Source of the DNA: JASGDC01 sp047606545
Lineage (GTDB): Bacteria; Actinomycetota; Actinomycetes; Actinomycetales; Micrococcaceae
Direction of reading: 5' to 3'
Length of the DNA stretch: 64,000 bases
Assembly (NCBI GenBank): GCA_047606545.1
Contig: JASGEI010000018.1
Span: forward strand, 124,001-188,000
Below the pieces are notes generated by a model that saw only the letters and a program-made list of their open reading frames with translations, did no database searches and was not told the DNA's origin. The first letter of the stretch is position 1. Every line of letters begins with the position of its first letter. Below are positions 52,262 to 61,135 of this stretch, piece after piece. The position numbers and the translations under genes were made by a program.

Positions 52262-52314
52262 GTAGAACTAATCTGGGTAAGAATATTCACTGTATTTACA
52301 CATATTAGTTCTAC
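52262..52314 (+). promoter_or_regulatory. Inverted repeat in the leader of the riboflavin operon
   Basis: GTAGAACTAAT (52262-52272) and ATTAGTTCTAC (52304-52314) are perfectly complementary over 11 bp, separated by 31 bases. The element lies 22 bp before ribD in a 119-bp gap shared with the divergent rsmI. None of the conserved FMN-riboswitch blocks are present. It could be an RNA hairpin or an operator for a dimeric regulator. Confidence 0.5.
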
Positions 52315-52335
52315 ATTCGTAGTAGTAGGTGCGTT

Positions 52336-53364
52336 ATGATTGTAATGATGCTTAAAGAACACGAAGAATATATGGGACAAGCCCTTGAACTAGCTAAGCT
52401 GGGGTTTCGTGGAGCGAACCCTCTTGTCGGGGCTGTGATAGTCGATAATACTGGTACTGTTGTAGCTACTGGTCATCATCGCGGAGCTGGTACACTGCAT
52501 GCTGAAGCAGAAGCTTTGACAAAGTTGTCAGAGGAAATTGATCCTGCAACATTAACTTTGTATGTGACTTTAGAACCTTGTACTCACTTTGGTCGTACGA
52601 ATCCTTGTGTTCGTGCTGTTATCGAATCGGGGATTAAAAAAGTCGTGATTGCTTCTTATGATCCATCAAAAAAAGCTTGTGGTGGTAAAAAAGAGCTTGA
52701 AGCTGCTGGAATTGAAGTAATAGCAGGAGTTTTAGAAGATAAGGCTCTAGAACTTAACGGTCGTTGGTTCTTAGCTCAAAAAACAGAACGCCCATTCGTA
52801 ACTATTAAGTTCGCTCAGACTCTTGATGGAAAAATCGCCGCGATTGATGGTAGTAGTAAGTGGATTAGTAGTGAAGGGTCTCGAGATGATGTTCACCGGG
52901 ATCGAGCGCGTGCTGATGCGATGATTGTTGGCACTGGTACAGCTTTAAAAGATGACCCTAGATTAACAGCGCGAATTCCAGGGGCGAAGCAGCCACTTGC
53001 GGTAGTGATCGGAAAACGTAAACTTCCAGAAACTGCAAAAGTACGACAAAGCCCTGGAGGTTTTCATCAATTTAAAACTCATGATTTGCAAGAAGTCCTT
53101 GAAGAATTGGCAGCAGCAGATATTGAGCAAGTAATCGTCGAGGGTGGCTCTGGATTGTTAGCACAGTTTTTCAAAAATGACTTAGTAGATCAAGTAATTT
53201 GCTATCTAGCCCCAAAGATATTAGGTGATGGAATTAGTGCAATAGGTTCTTTAGGGATACAAAATATTTCTCAGGCGTTAGAATTAGTATATGATCCAAT
53301 CTTCACTCCAGAAATAATGGGTAATGATATTAAGCTTCAACTTATTCCTAGAAAGAAGGCATAG
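52336..53364 (+). CDS. ribD: Bifunctional diaminohydroxyphosphoribosylaminopyrimidine deaminase / 5-amino-6-(5-phosphoribosylamino)uracil reductase
   Basis: Second and third steps of riboflavin synthesis, 342 aa. The N-terminal deaminase has the zinc motifs HAEAEAL and EPCTHFGRTNPC; the C-terminal reductase (from about 150) has TIKFAQTLDGKIA, WISSEGSRDDVHRDRARADAM, and VEGGSGLLAQF near its NADPH site. The ATG at 52336 is the first of several; the ribosome site (GTAGGTGCG) is weak. First gene of the rib operon. Confidence 0.93.
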   Translation: MIVMMLKEHEEYMGQALELAKLGFRGANPLVGAVIVDNTGTVVATGHHRGAGTLHAEAEALTKLSEEIDPATLTLYVTLEPCTHFGRTNPCVRAVIESGIKKVVIASYDPSKKACGGKKELEAAGIEVIAGVLEDKALELNGRWFLAQKTERPFVTIKFAQTLDGKIAAIDGSSKWISSEGSRDDVHRDRARADAMIVGTGTALKDDPRLTARIPGAKQPLAVVIGKRKLPETAKVRQSPGGFHQFKTHDLQEVLEELAAADIEQVIVEGGSGLLAQFFKNDLVDQVICYLAPKILGDGISAIGSLGIQNISQALELVYDPIFTPEIMGNDIKLQLIPRKKA

Positions 53365-53368
53365 CACG

Positions 53369-53971
53369 ATGTTTACAGGCATTATTGCCGAAAAAGGTAA
53401 AGTTCTTGCACTTACGCATCGTGATGCAGATGCTTTGATTAAAATTAGTGCCCCTAAAAGTGCTAAGGAAATGCAGCTAGGAGCTTCTATAGCAGTTAAT
53501 GGAATTTGTTTATCTGCTATTGAAATTGATGGTGATAGTTTAACGATGGAAGTTATGGGTGAGACATTAAACCGGACTAACATTGGTGATATACAAGTTG
53601 ATGATGAAGTTAATTTGGAATTGCCGATGCGTGCGGGTGCTTTCTTGGATGGTCATATAGTGCAAGGTCATGTTGATGGAACTGGGAAGATCGTAAACCG
53701 TGAAGATCATGGTCAGTGGGAAACTGTACGTTTTGTAGTTCCTAAAGAACTAGCTAAGTACATTACTGAAAAAGGGTCAATAGCAATTGATGGAACTTCG
53801 TTAACTGTGACTGAAGTTAGTGAACTTAATGAGCTAGAACAATGGTTTGAAGTAGGTTTAATTCCGATTACTAGAGCTGATACAGTGCTTGGCATTAAGA
53901 AAGTAGGCGATAGCGTAAATTTGGAAGTTGATGTGGTAGCTAAATATGTAGAGCGGTTAGCAGGTAAATAA
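53369..53971 (+). CDS. ribE: Riboflavin synthase alpha chain
   Basis: Trimeric enzyme of the last step, joining two lumazines into riboflavin, 200 aa. Two homologous lumazine-binding halves are seen: MFTGIIAEKGKVLAL ... ASIAVNGICLSA and the second with VQGHVDGTGKIV ... GSIAIDGTSLTV. The start ATG 53369 lies 4 bp after the ribD stop. The family's N-terminal MFTGI is intact, which fixes the start. Confidence 0.94.
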   Translation: MFTGIIAEKGKVLALTHRDADALIKISAPKSAKEMQLGASIAVNGICLSAIEIDGDSLTMEVMGETLNRTNIGDIQVDDEVNLELPMRAGAFLDGHIVQGHVDGTGKIVNREDHGQWETVRFVVPKELAKYITEKGSIAIDGTSLTVTEVSELNELEQWFEVGLIPITRADTVLGIKKVGDSVNLEVDVVAKYVERLAGK

Positions 53972-53974
53972 ATT

Positions 53975-54607
53975 ATGGACACGATTCAAGAAGCAATTGA
54001 TGCCATTGCAGCTGGTAAAGCAGTCTTAGTGATGGATGACGAAGACCGTGAAAATGAAGGTGACATTATCTTTGCTGCACAATTTGCCACTGCTGAGTTA
54101 GTTGGATGGACTGTACGTTACAGTTCAGGAGTGCTCTGTGTCCCGATGTTAGGAGATCGTGCTGAAGTTTTGGAGTTACCACAGATGGTTGCTGACAACC
54201 AAGACTCTAAAGGTACTGCATACACCGTAAGTTGTGATGCAGCTGAAAAAATTACTACTGGCATTAGTGCTGCTGATCGCGCACTTGGTGCTAGAGTGCT
54301 TGCGAGTGCGGACGCTAAACCTAAAGACATTACCCGTCCAGGGCATCTTTTCCCATTGGTAGCAAAAAATGGATTATTACAAGAGCGGCAAGGTCATACC
54401 GAAGCCGCAGTGGTGTTATGTCAGTTAGCTCAGGTAGCCCCCGTAGGGGTTATTGCAGAGTTAGTTTCTGATACTGGAGAAATGCTGCGTGGTCCTGAAG
54501 TTCAGGAATTTGGAAAACAGCACAATTGTCCAGTAATTACGATAAAAGACTTAATAACCTACCTAGCAGAACAAAAAGATTCACATGAAAAAGAGCGACA
54601 AAGTTAA
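53975..54607 (+). CDS. ribB: 3,4-dihydroxy-2-butanone-4-phosphate synthase
   Basis: Makes the four-carbon unit for lumazine from ribulose 5-phosphate, 210 aa. Motifs: MDDEDRENEGDIIFAA (metal and acid residues), VRYSSGVLCVPM, TAYTVSCDAAEKITTGISA, RPGHLFPLVAK and RQGHTEAAVVLCQLA (His ligand and active site). In most actinobacteria this domain is fused to GTP cyclohydrolase II (RibBA); here the frame ends with a short charged tail and RibA lies in another frame, overlapping by 23 bp. Confidence 0.92.
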   Translation: MDTIQEAIDAIAAGKAVLVMDDEDRENEGDIIFAAQFATAELVGWTVRYSSGVLCVPMLGDRAEVLELPQMVADNQDSKGTAYTVSCDAAEKITTGISAADRALGARVLASADAKPKDITRPGHLFPLVAKNGLLQERQGHTEAAVVLCQLAQVAPVGVIAELVSDTGEMLRGPEVQEFGKQHNCPVITIKDLITYLAEQKDSHEKERQS

Positions 54608-55199
54608 AGTACCTACTCCATATGGAGTATTTGATATGCAGGCGTATCACGACACCTATCTTGATACGGACCACGTGGTGGTGAGTTCTGAAGTACCTAA
54701 AGGGGAAGTTCCAATAGTACGATTGCACTCAGAATGTATTACGGGCGATATTTTCGGGTCTCATCGTTGTGATTGTGGCGAGCAATTACACGAATCCTTA
54801 AAATTAATTGATAAAAAGGGCGGCTATTTAGTTTATTTACGTGGTCATGAAGGACGTGGTATTGGGGTTTTAAATAAGCTTAATGCTTATAAACTTCAAG
54901 ACGAAGGTGTAGATACTCTTGATGCAAATTTACAACTTGGATTTAAAGCAGATCAGCGTGACTATACAGGAGCACTTGATATTTTGCGTGATTTGGGAAT
55001 TAAAAAGTTACAATTATTAAGTAATAATCCAAGTAAAGCTGATTTCTTAGTTAATCATGGTATTGAAGTGGCTAATATCTTGTCTGTGGAAATTTCGCCA
55101 ACAGAACAAAACTTAGATTACCTAACTACTAAAAAAAATCGTATGAGTCATAATTTAAAACTTGATGGTAAGACTCACATTAGCCAGGGGGAAAAGTAA
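54585..55199 (+). CDS. ribA: GTP cyclohydrolase II
   Basis: First committed step of riboflavin synthesis, opening GTP, 204 aa. The zinc cysteines and RCDC signature are seen at SECITGDIFGSHRCDCGEQL, then LRGHEGRGIGVLNKLNAY (active-site Arg/Tyr) and LLSNNPSKADFL. Relative to ribB it lies in the +1 frame with a 23-bp overlap, so the pair looks like a RibBA fusion opened in the linker. The start ATG 54585 has only a weak AAAAAGA site, so coupling to ribB translation is likely. Confidence 0.92.
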   Translation: MKKSDKVKVPTPYGVFDMQAYHDTYLDTDHVVVSSEVPKGEVPIVRLHSECITGDIFGSHRCDCGEQLHESLKLIDKKGGYLVYLRGHEGRGIGVLNKLNAYKLQDEGVDTLDANLQLGFKADQRDYTGALDILRDLGIKKLQLLSNNPSKADFLVNHGIEVANILSVEISPTEQNLDYLTTKKNRMSHNLKLDGKTHISQGEK

Positions 55200-55672
55200 T
55201 GAGCGGTGCCGGGTTACCTACATTAAAACTGGATATTAATAAGACAAAAGATTTAAAATTAGGTGTTATTGCATCTTCTTGGCATGATGAAATTATGTCG
55301 GCGCTTAAAGATGGCGCAGCACGGGCTGCAAATGATGCTGGGATTAAAGCCGATTACTACACTGCTCCAGGTAGCTTAGAGCTTCCAGTTATTGCAAAAG
55401 CCTTGACTGAAAAGGGCTATGATGCAATCGTGGCTTTGGGAGTGGTAATCCGTGGTGGAACTCCACATTTTGACTATGTATGTGATGGAGTCACTTATGG
55501 TTTGATGAAAATTTCAGTAGAGACTGGAATTCCAATTGGCAATGGAGTTTTAACCTGCGATACAGAAGCGCAGGCTGTTGACCGTTCTGGTGTTGAAGGA
55601 GCTAATGAAGATAAGGGCTATGAAGCTACAATAGCTGCATTACATTCAGCAACAACTATAAAACATTTATAA
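55199..55672 (+). CDS. ribH: 6,7-dimethyl-8-ribityllumazine synthase
   Basis: Forms lumazine from the pyrimidine and the butanone phosphate, 157 aa, usually assembling into a 60-mer shell. Motifs: LGVIASSWHDEIM, APGSLELPVIAKAL, ALGVVIRGGTPHFDYVCDGV (His as catalytic base) and PIGNGVLTCDTEAQA. It starts in the ribA stop codon (TAATG) behind GGGGGAAA and is the last gene of the operon. Confidence 0.94.
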   Translation: MSGAGLPTLKLDINKTKDLKLGVIASSWHDEIMSALKDGAARAANDAGIKADYYTAPGSLELPVIAKALTEKGYDAIVALGVVIRGGTPHFDYVCDGVTYGLMKISVETGIPIGNGVLTCDTEAQAVDRSGVEGANEDKGYEATIAALHSATTIKHL

Positions 55673-55729
55673 TAGCTAGAAATAAATGTACTATTAGACT
55701 GATACGACTATTTACAGGATTAGGTTATT

Positions 55730-57124
55730 ATGTTTGAGCTTGTGGTGCTAGGGCTAATTGTTGCCGGTGCTATGTCACGCAAAAAAACTCTTCAACAGAG
55801 ACGAGAATTGGAAACACCACATTTTCGTAGGGAAGAATTACCACCACCGACCTTAATGGCGCAAAGTGACATAGATCGAGTAAAAGAATTGGATACTAAA
55901 GCTTCTGCAGCGTTGGTAGACCTGGATGATGCTTTACGTGCTGGGGATGAAGAACTAAACTTCGCAATTGCTGAATTTGGTGAAGTTGCAACTACTCGTT
56001 ACAAGAATGGCTTGGTTGAGGCTAATTACCAGCTTAAGCAGAGTTATAGTCTACGCCAAATTATTGATAGCTCAAGCTACAATAATTTAGCTGAAGCTCA
56101 AAATATTCTTGAAGAAATTATTGGGCGTTGTGAAGAGTCAATGAGGATGCTTGAGTTAGAACGTAGTGTATTTGATGATTTACGTGACCAACGTGATGAT
56201 GTTGAAGATCGTCTTTCTAGTATTAGGGAAGATTTCCGTCTTAAAGTAATTAATATTCGCAATACGGATAAGTTGCTTGAGAAACTTAAAGAAAAGTATG
56301 CTTCAGTTGCCTTGCAAGAAATTGAAGATAATGTCGAACAAGCAAAAGATCGTGTTATCTTTGCTGAAAATGAGATTGATGAAGCTCAGGAATACATCAC
56401 AACAGGTAATAAAGGCATGGCAGTGATGAAAGTTCGTTATGCTGAGCATGCATTAATGCAAACCCAACAACTAGTAGATTCTGTGCAGCGTCGTGCTGAA
56501 GGTTTGCAAAAAGCTACTAAGTCCCTTTATAGCAAACGAGGCGAACTAAATAACGAACTTGCTGAAGCAAATAGAATTGCAGAAAACAGCAAACATAAAG
56601 TACGTATTCAGCGAGCGATCATACGAGTAGAAAATACTATTAAAGAAATTAAAGATGCAGAAAAGCATAATACAGTAAATCCATTTGAAGCTAGTCGTAA
56701 AATAAATGATGCCCGAGCTAATCTTGAAGAATCTTTGGCTATTGTCCGTGATGAAGACATTAAGAAAGTTAAAGCACAAGAATCACTTGACCATGCTCTA
56801 TTAGTTGCCGAAAGCCAAATATCAGCAACAGAAGACTTCATTATGGCTCGTCGTGGCGCTGTTGGTGCAGATGCACGAGTTAAATTAGCACTTGCAAAAA
56901 AGACACTTGAAGAAGCCAAGGAGCTTGTTGAGCGTAAGGTAGTTAAATCATTAGACTTGGCACGCCAAGCTGAGCAGTTAGCTACTGAAAGTGTTGAATT
57001 AGCTAAGTTAGATGTGCATAGATTCAATGCTGAATATGAGACTCAAGATAAGCCAACTACTGGTGCTGCACTTGGTGGAATGTTACTTGATTCGTTGCTA
57101 AATAAGAGCAATAAAAATTACTAG
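55730..57124 (+). CDS. Coiled-coil protein with N-terminal hydrophobic segment
   Basis: 464 aa, no named family. A short hydrophobic N-terminus (FELVVLGLIVAGAM) precedes more than 350 residues of heptad-rich helix (e.g. RDQRDDVEDRLSSIREDFRL, NEIDEAQEYI, LAEANRIAENSKHK). The C-terminal ~30 residues are Thr/Gly-rich with GAALGGMLLDSLL, an ending seen in actinobacterial proteins with TPM-phosphatase or coiled-coil arrays. It may be a membrane-tethered scaffold. It stands between ribH and trpC and on the same strand as both. Confidence 0.55.
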   Translation: MFELVVLGLIVAGAMSRKKTLQQRRELETPHFRREELPPPTLMAQSDIDRVKELDTKASAALVDLDDALRAGDEELNFAIAEFGEVATTRYKNGLVEANYQLKQSYSLRQIIDSSSYNNLAEAQNILEEIIGRCEESMRMLELERSVFDDLRDQRDDVEDRLSSIREDFRLKVINIRNTDKLLEKLKEKYASVALQEIEDNVEQAKDRVIFAENEIDEAQEYITTGNKGMAVMKVRYAEHALMQTQQLVDSVQRRAEGLQKATKSLYSKRGELNNELAEANRIAENSKHKVRIQRAIIRVENTIKEIKDAEKHNTVNPFEASRKINDARANLEESLAIVRDEDIKKVKAQESLDHALLVAESQISATEDFIMARRGAVGADARVKLALAKKTLEEAKELVERKVVKSLDLARQAEQLATESVELAKLDVHRFNAEYETQDKPTTGAALGGMLLDSLLNKSNKNY

Positions 57125-57193
57125 TCTGAAACACTGCCAAAACAGCGGTATAATTGTGAGAAGAGACACAAAAGGAAGTATTTCTAACTTATT

Positions 57194-58009
57194 ATGACTG
57201 TTATCAACACTATTCTTAATGGCGTTAAAGAAGACCTTGCTTATCGAAAGTATTCACTGCCACAAGCTACTTTGGAAGCTATTATTAAAGATCGTCCACC
57301 AGTTTTAGATGCTTTTGAAGCGTTAAATAAAGATGGTTTTCAAATTATTGCTGAAGTTAAGCGTGCTACGCCTGAAAAAGGTATTTTATCTGCAATTACA
57401 GACCCGGGGGCTTTAGCAAAAGAGTATGTAGCTGGCGGTGCATCTATAGTTAGTGTGCAAACTGAAGAGCGGCATTTCATGGGTAATTTAAATGATCTCC
57501 GTGAGGTTAGAGATGCGGTTCAAGTTCCGATATTGCGTAAAGACTTTATGATTGATGAGTATCAGTTTTACGAAGCTCGTGCTTATGGTACAGATCTAGC
57601 ACTACTTAATGTATCGATTTTAGACGATGTGCAGTTAAAAGATTTTTATGATTTAACTCATGAATTGGGTATGCATGCGTTAGTTGAAACTCATAGCGAG
57701 TCTGAATTAGAAAGAGCCGCTGAAATTGAAGCCAATATTTTTGGTGTTAATGTTCGTAACTTACGAAACTTAGAATTTGATCCGCAACATTTCGAAGATG
57801 TAAAAGGTTATTTTTCAGAAGATGGTCTAATTGTTTCGCAATCAGGTGCTTTGGATGAAGAAACAGTTTATGGTTATGCATTACATGGTGCTAAAGCTGC
57901 GATTGTTGGTGAAGCTTTGGTAACTAGTCATGATCCTGCTGTAACTGTGCAACAATTCCTGGAAGCAGGTAATAAAGGTATGCGAGAATTGGCTGAGGAA
58001 CATGAATAA
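57194..58009 (+). CDS. trpC: Indole-3-glycerol-phosphate synthase
   Basis: Tryptophan synthesis, TIM-barrel enzyme of 271 aa. Catalytic signatures: IIAEVKRATPEKGIL (Lys and Ser/Thr of the active site), VPILRKDFMIDEYQFYEARAYG (catalytic Lys-Asp), ALVETHSESELE and FGVNVRNLRNLEFD. No other trp gene is in the window, although in related actinobacteria trpB and trpA often stand between trpC and lgt; their absence here suggests loss or a different locus. It is followed by lgt with 3 bp between. Confidence 0.93.
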   Translation: MTVINTILNGVKEDLAYRKYSLPQATLEAIIKDRPPVLDAFEALNKDGFQIIAEVKRATPEKGILSAITDPGALAKEYVAGGASIVSVQTEERHFMGNLNDLREVRDAVQVPILRKDFMIDEYQFYEARAYGTDLALLNVSILDDVQLKDFYDLTHELGMHALVETHSESELERAAEIEANIFGVNVRNLRNLEFDPQHFEDVKGYFSEDGLIVSQSGALDEETVYGYALHGAKAAIVGEALVTSHDPAVTVQQFLEAGNKGMRELAEEHE

Positions 58010-58012
58010 GTC

Positions 58013-58840
58013 GTGTTAGCATACATTCCTTCACCTTCTTGGTCGTATATTGAGCTAGGACCGATTAAAATTCATGCTTATGCGTTGTGTATTTTAACTG
58101 GAGTGGCAATTGCTACTTGGTTAACAATGAAGCGCTGGCAAGCCAGAGGTGGGGATACTCAAGTAATTTTAGATTTAGTTATTTTAGGATTACCGGCAGG
58201 TATTATTGGTGGTCGTATCTACCATGTTTTTACTCACTATGACTATTATTTTGGTTCAGATGCTGACCCTAGTGAGGTATTCAAAGTTTGGCATGGCGGA
58301 TTAGCTATTTGGGGAGCTATTCCAGCTGCTGCTACAGCTATTTATTTTGGAAGTAAGCATTACAAAGTTGATCCAATTGCAATTTTTGATGCTGCAGCAC
58401 CAGGGTTATTAATTGCCCAAGGAATTGGTCGTTGGGGTAATTGGTTTAATCAAGAGTTATATGGAACTGCGACTACTTTACCGTGGGGATTGAAGCTTAA
58501 CCCTAGTAGTCCAGCCTTCCCAGTTGGAGCGTCTGCTGATATACTCCATCATCCTACTTTTTTGTATGAGTCATTGTGGAATATTACTGCTGCTTTAGTA
58601 TTGCTTTGGTTAGATAAAAAGTATCGAATGCCAAGTGGGACATTATTCTGTGCTTACATAATAGCGTATAGTATAGGTAGGACCTTGATTGAGCCAATTC
58701 GCACTGATCCAGCAGAGCATATTTTTGGATTAAGAGTTAACCAAGTTACCAGTATCATCATGGCACTGGTAGCAGCTAGCGTTTTGTTTTATCTACAAAA
58801 GCGTCAAAAGAAAATAAAGAAAAATACCCAAGAAGCTTAA
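58013..58840 (+). CDS. lgt: Prolipoprotein diacylglyceryl transferase
   Basis: Membrane enzyme of 275 aa that adds diacylglycerol to the lipobox cysteine of preprolipoproteins such as ZnuA in this window. Seven helices; the Lgt signature is GRWGNWFNQELYG, with HGGLAIWGA (catalytic region) and GRTLIEPIRTDP. Start is GTG 58013, 3 bp past the trpC stop, with GAGGAA farther upstream than usual (about 12 bp). Confidence 0.93.
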   Translation: MLAYIPSPSWSYIELGPIKIHAYALCILTGVAIATWLTMKRWQARGGDTQVILDLVILGLPAGIIGGRIYHVFTHYDYYFGSDADPSEVFKVWHGGLAIWGAIPAAATAIYFGSKHYKVDPIAIFDAAAPGLLIAQGIGRWGNWFNQELYGTATTLPWGLKLNPSSPAFPVGASADILHHPTFLYESLWNITAALVLLWLDKKYRMPSGTLFCAYIIAYSIGRTLIEPIRTDPAEHIFGLRVNQVTSIIMALVAASVLFYLQKRQKKIKKNTQEA

Positions 58841-58910
58841 GGCTTAAGTTATTAGTCTAGGCATATTACAATAGTAAAAGTGGTATAAAAAATTTACAGA
58901 TTGAGGAAAA

Positions 58911-60416
58911 ATGAGAAGAGCAAAAATTGTAGCTACTTTCGGACCATCTATTGATCAATACAGCAAAGCTCTAAAAGTTGTTAAAGCTGGTGTAGACGTT
59001 GCCCGTCTTAATATGAGCCACGGTGACTACAGTGAACATGAAAATCGTTACAATAACGTTCGTGCAGCTGCAAATGAAGCTGGTAAAGCTGTTGCAATTC
59101 TAGCTGATTTACAAGGGCCAAAGATTCGTCTTGAACGTTTCAAAGATGGTCCACATACACTCGAAGAAGGTGACAAGTTCACTATCACTATTAACGATAT
59201 CGAAGGTACTAAAGATATCTGTGGTACTACTTTCAAAGGTCTTCCTCAAGATGTAAAAGTTGGCGATGTACTGCTTATTGATGACGGTAAAGTAGAGCTT
59301 CGCGCTATTAAAGTTACTAGTACTGACGTAGAAACTGAGGTAGTTGTCGGTGGTGACGTATCAAATAATAAAGGTATTAACTTACCAGGCGTAGCAGTAA
59401 ATGTTCCTGCATTAAGTGAAAAAGATGAGAAGGATTTACGCTGGGCGCTTAACCAGGGTGTAGACCTAGTAGCTCTTTCTTTCGTGCGTTATGGTACAGA
59501 CGTAGAACGTGTGCATGAAATCATGAAAGAAGAAGGCATCATCGTTCCAGTAATGGCAAAGATTGAAAAGCCACAGGCTGTAGATAATCTAGATGATATT
59601 ATTGATGCTTTTGACGCTATCATGGTAGCTCGTGGTGACCTTGGTGTAGAGTTGCCATTCGAAGAGGTGCCAATCGTACAGAAGCGTATTATTGAAAAAG
59701 CTCGTCGTTGGGCAAAACCAGTTGTGGTTGCTACTCAAGTGCTTGACTCAATGATTGAAAACCCAATTCCAACTCGTGCAGAAGCTTCTGACTGTGCAAA
59801 CGCAGTACTTGATGGTGCTGATGCGGTAATGCTTTCTGGTGAGACTGCTACAGGTAAGTACCCGGTAAAAACTGTTAAAGCTATGGCTAAGATTATTGAA
59901 AGTAGTGAGGCTCATGGTCTAACTCGTATTCCTGGTCTTGGTTCTCAACCAAAAACTTATGGTGGTGCAATCACTTTGGTTGCAAAAGAGCTTTCAGATA
60001 CTCTTGATGTTAAAGCAATCGTTACTTTCTCATCTTCAGGTGACTCAATTCGTCGTATGTCTCGTTTGCGTCCAAAGGTCCCTCTAGTAGGTATTACTAC
60101 TACTGAGAAGACTCGTAATCAGCTAGCACTTTGTTGGGGTGTAGATAGTAAGGTATCTGAAAAGAAGATTGGAAACTCAGATGAGATTCTTGATGTTGCT
60201 GATGATATTCTAGTCGAGCAAACTGACATTGAGAAGAATGATCTTGTGGTCGTAGTTTCTGGTTCTCCAGTAGGTACTAGTGGTTCTACAAACTGTGTTC
60301 GAGTGCATGAAGTATTTAACTCAGAAGGTTCAGCGCGGGATCAGTTGCGGGGTATTGGTTACTGGCCAGCTCTTGAAGAACTTGAAGAGGCAGAGGCTAA
60401 AGAAGAACAGAATTAA
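58911..60416 (+). CDS. pyk: Pyruvate kinase
   Basis: Glycolytic enzyme, 501 aa. Front RRAKIVATFGPSIDQ, then MSHGDYSEHENR, the B domain at about 70-170, the signature MAKIEKPQAVDNLDDII with catalytic Lys, MVARGDLGVELPFEEVP (metal site) and VVATQVLDSMIENPIPTRAEA. The C-terminal domain runs from about 345 on; a Glu-rich tail closes the protein. ATG 58911 follows TTGAGGAAA. Its terminator is at 60438-60485. Confidence 0.96.
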   Translation: MRRAKIVATFGPSIDQYSKALKVVKAGVDVARLNMSHGDYSEHENRYNNVRAAANEAGKAVAILADLQGPKIRLERFKDGPHTLEEGDKFTITINDIEGTKDICGTTFKGLPQDVKVGDVLLIDDGKVELRAIKVTSTDVETEVVVGGDVSNNKGINLPGVAVNVPALSEKDEKDLRWALNQGVDLVALSFVRYGTDVERVHEIMKEEGIIVPVMAKIEKPQAVDNLDDIIDAFDAIMVARGDLGVELPFEEVPIVQKRIIEKARRWAKPVVVATQVLDSMIENPIPTRAEASDCANAVLDGADAVMLSGETATGKYPVKTVKAMAKIIESSEAHGLTRIPGLGSQPKTYGGAITLVAKELSDTLDVKAIVTFSSSGDSIRRMSRLRPKVPLVGITTTEKTRNQLALCWGVDSKVSEKKIGNSDEILDVADDILVEQTDIEKNDLVVVVSGSPVGTSGSTNCVRVHEVFNSEGSARDQLRGIGYWPALEELEEAEAKEEQN

Positions 60417-60437
60417 TCTTTGATTAAAATTTAAAGG

Positions 60438-60485
60438 AAATGTCTTAGTCGATACTTTTAGTAATATCGACTAAGACATTTTTGT
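60438..60485 (+). terminator. Terminator after pyk
   Basis: AAATGTCTTAGTCGATA pairs with TATCGACTAAGACATTT over 17 bp around a 10-base loop, followed by T residues. The stem's 3' side merges into the leader of the DUF1697 gene, whose ATG lies at 60497. Confidence 0.9.
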
Positions 60486-60496
60486 TTAGGAATATT

Positions 60497-61036
60497 ATGG
60501 AAAATAATTACTGTGCTTTTCTTCGAGGTGTTAATGTAAATGGCACTAGAATGAAAATGGCTGATGTGCAAAAGGTTTTTAGTAATGCTGGTATTAAAAA
60601 AGTTACCACTGTTTTAGCTACTGGTAATGTGCTGTTTCACTCAGATAAACCAGTTACTGATTTAAAGCCTATGTTAGAAAAAGTGATGACCAAACGTTAT
60701 GGTTTCGATGTCCACATGTTTATTAAAACAGCTACTGAAATCGATGACATGGTTAAGAATATTCCTTTTACTGCTAATAAGGACTTACACCGCTATGTTT
60801 TTGTTACTGAAGCTGGAATTGCGGATAAACTTTTAAATGATTTCTCACAAATAACTCCAGTTGAAAATGAAAAGGCCAAAGTTATTGACGATGTCTTTTA
60901 TTGGCAATTGCCAAAAGGTTCTACTTTAAAGGCTGGATTTTCAAGAGTATTAGGTGATAAAAAGTTTAAAGATAAACTAACTAGTCGCAATGTGAACACA
61001 ATGGAGAAGATTTTAGCTAAATTTGCTACGTTATAG
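60497..61036 (+). CDS. DUF1697 family protein
   Basis: 179-aa cytoplasmic protein of unknown function. The family's N-terminal FLRGVNVNGTRMKMADVQKVFSNAG is complete, followed by TTVLATGNVLFHSD and the DLHRYVFVTE motif; the C-terminal TSRNVNTMEKILAKF is also typical. ATG 60497 is selected since AGGAATATT precedes it; an upstream ATG would lie inside the pyk terminator. Confidence 0.85.
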   Translation: MENNYCAFLRGVNVNGTRMKMADVQKVFSNAGIKKVTTVLATGNVLFHSDKPVTDLKPMLEKVMTKRYGFDVHMFIKTATEIDDMVKNIPFTANKDLHRYVFVTEAGIADKLLNDFSQITPVENEKAKVIDDVFYWQLPKGSTLKAGFSRVLGDKKFKDKLTSRNVNTMEKILAKFATL

Positions 61037-61062
61037 CGAGAGAGGTTAATTATTTCCATTGG

Positions 61063-61106
61063 TTTTTCTTATTTCCTTCCATAATTTCTATAGGAAATAA
61101 GAAAAA
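61063..61106. terminator. Perfect 14-bp inverted repeat between DUF1697 and EVE genes
   Basis: TTTTTCTTATTTCC (61063-61076) and GGAAATAAGAAAAA (61093-61106) pair perfectly around a 16-base loop. It may be a terminator for the DUF1697 gene, though no T run follows; an operator for the EVE gene, whose ATG is 30 bp on, is equally possible. Confidence 0.5.
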
Positions 61107-61135
61107 TCGTAGGAAGTAATAAAGAGGAGTATCGA

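Noticed and set aside
52217..52335. FMN riboswitch before ribD
   Set aside because: The leader is short and contains none of the conserved RFN blocks.
55199..55215. Ribosomal frameshift site joining ribB and ribA
   Set aside because: The shift needed is +1 and no typical slippery codon or stimulating structure is seen at the overlap; A runs suit an indel explanation better.
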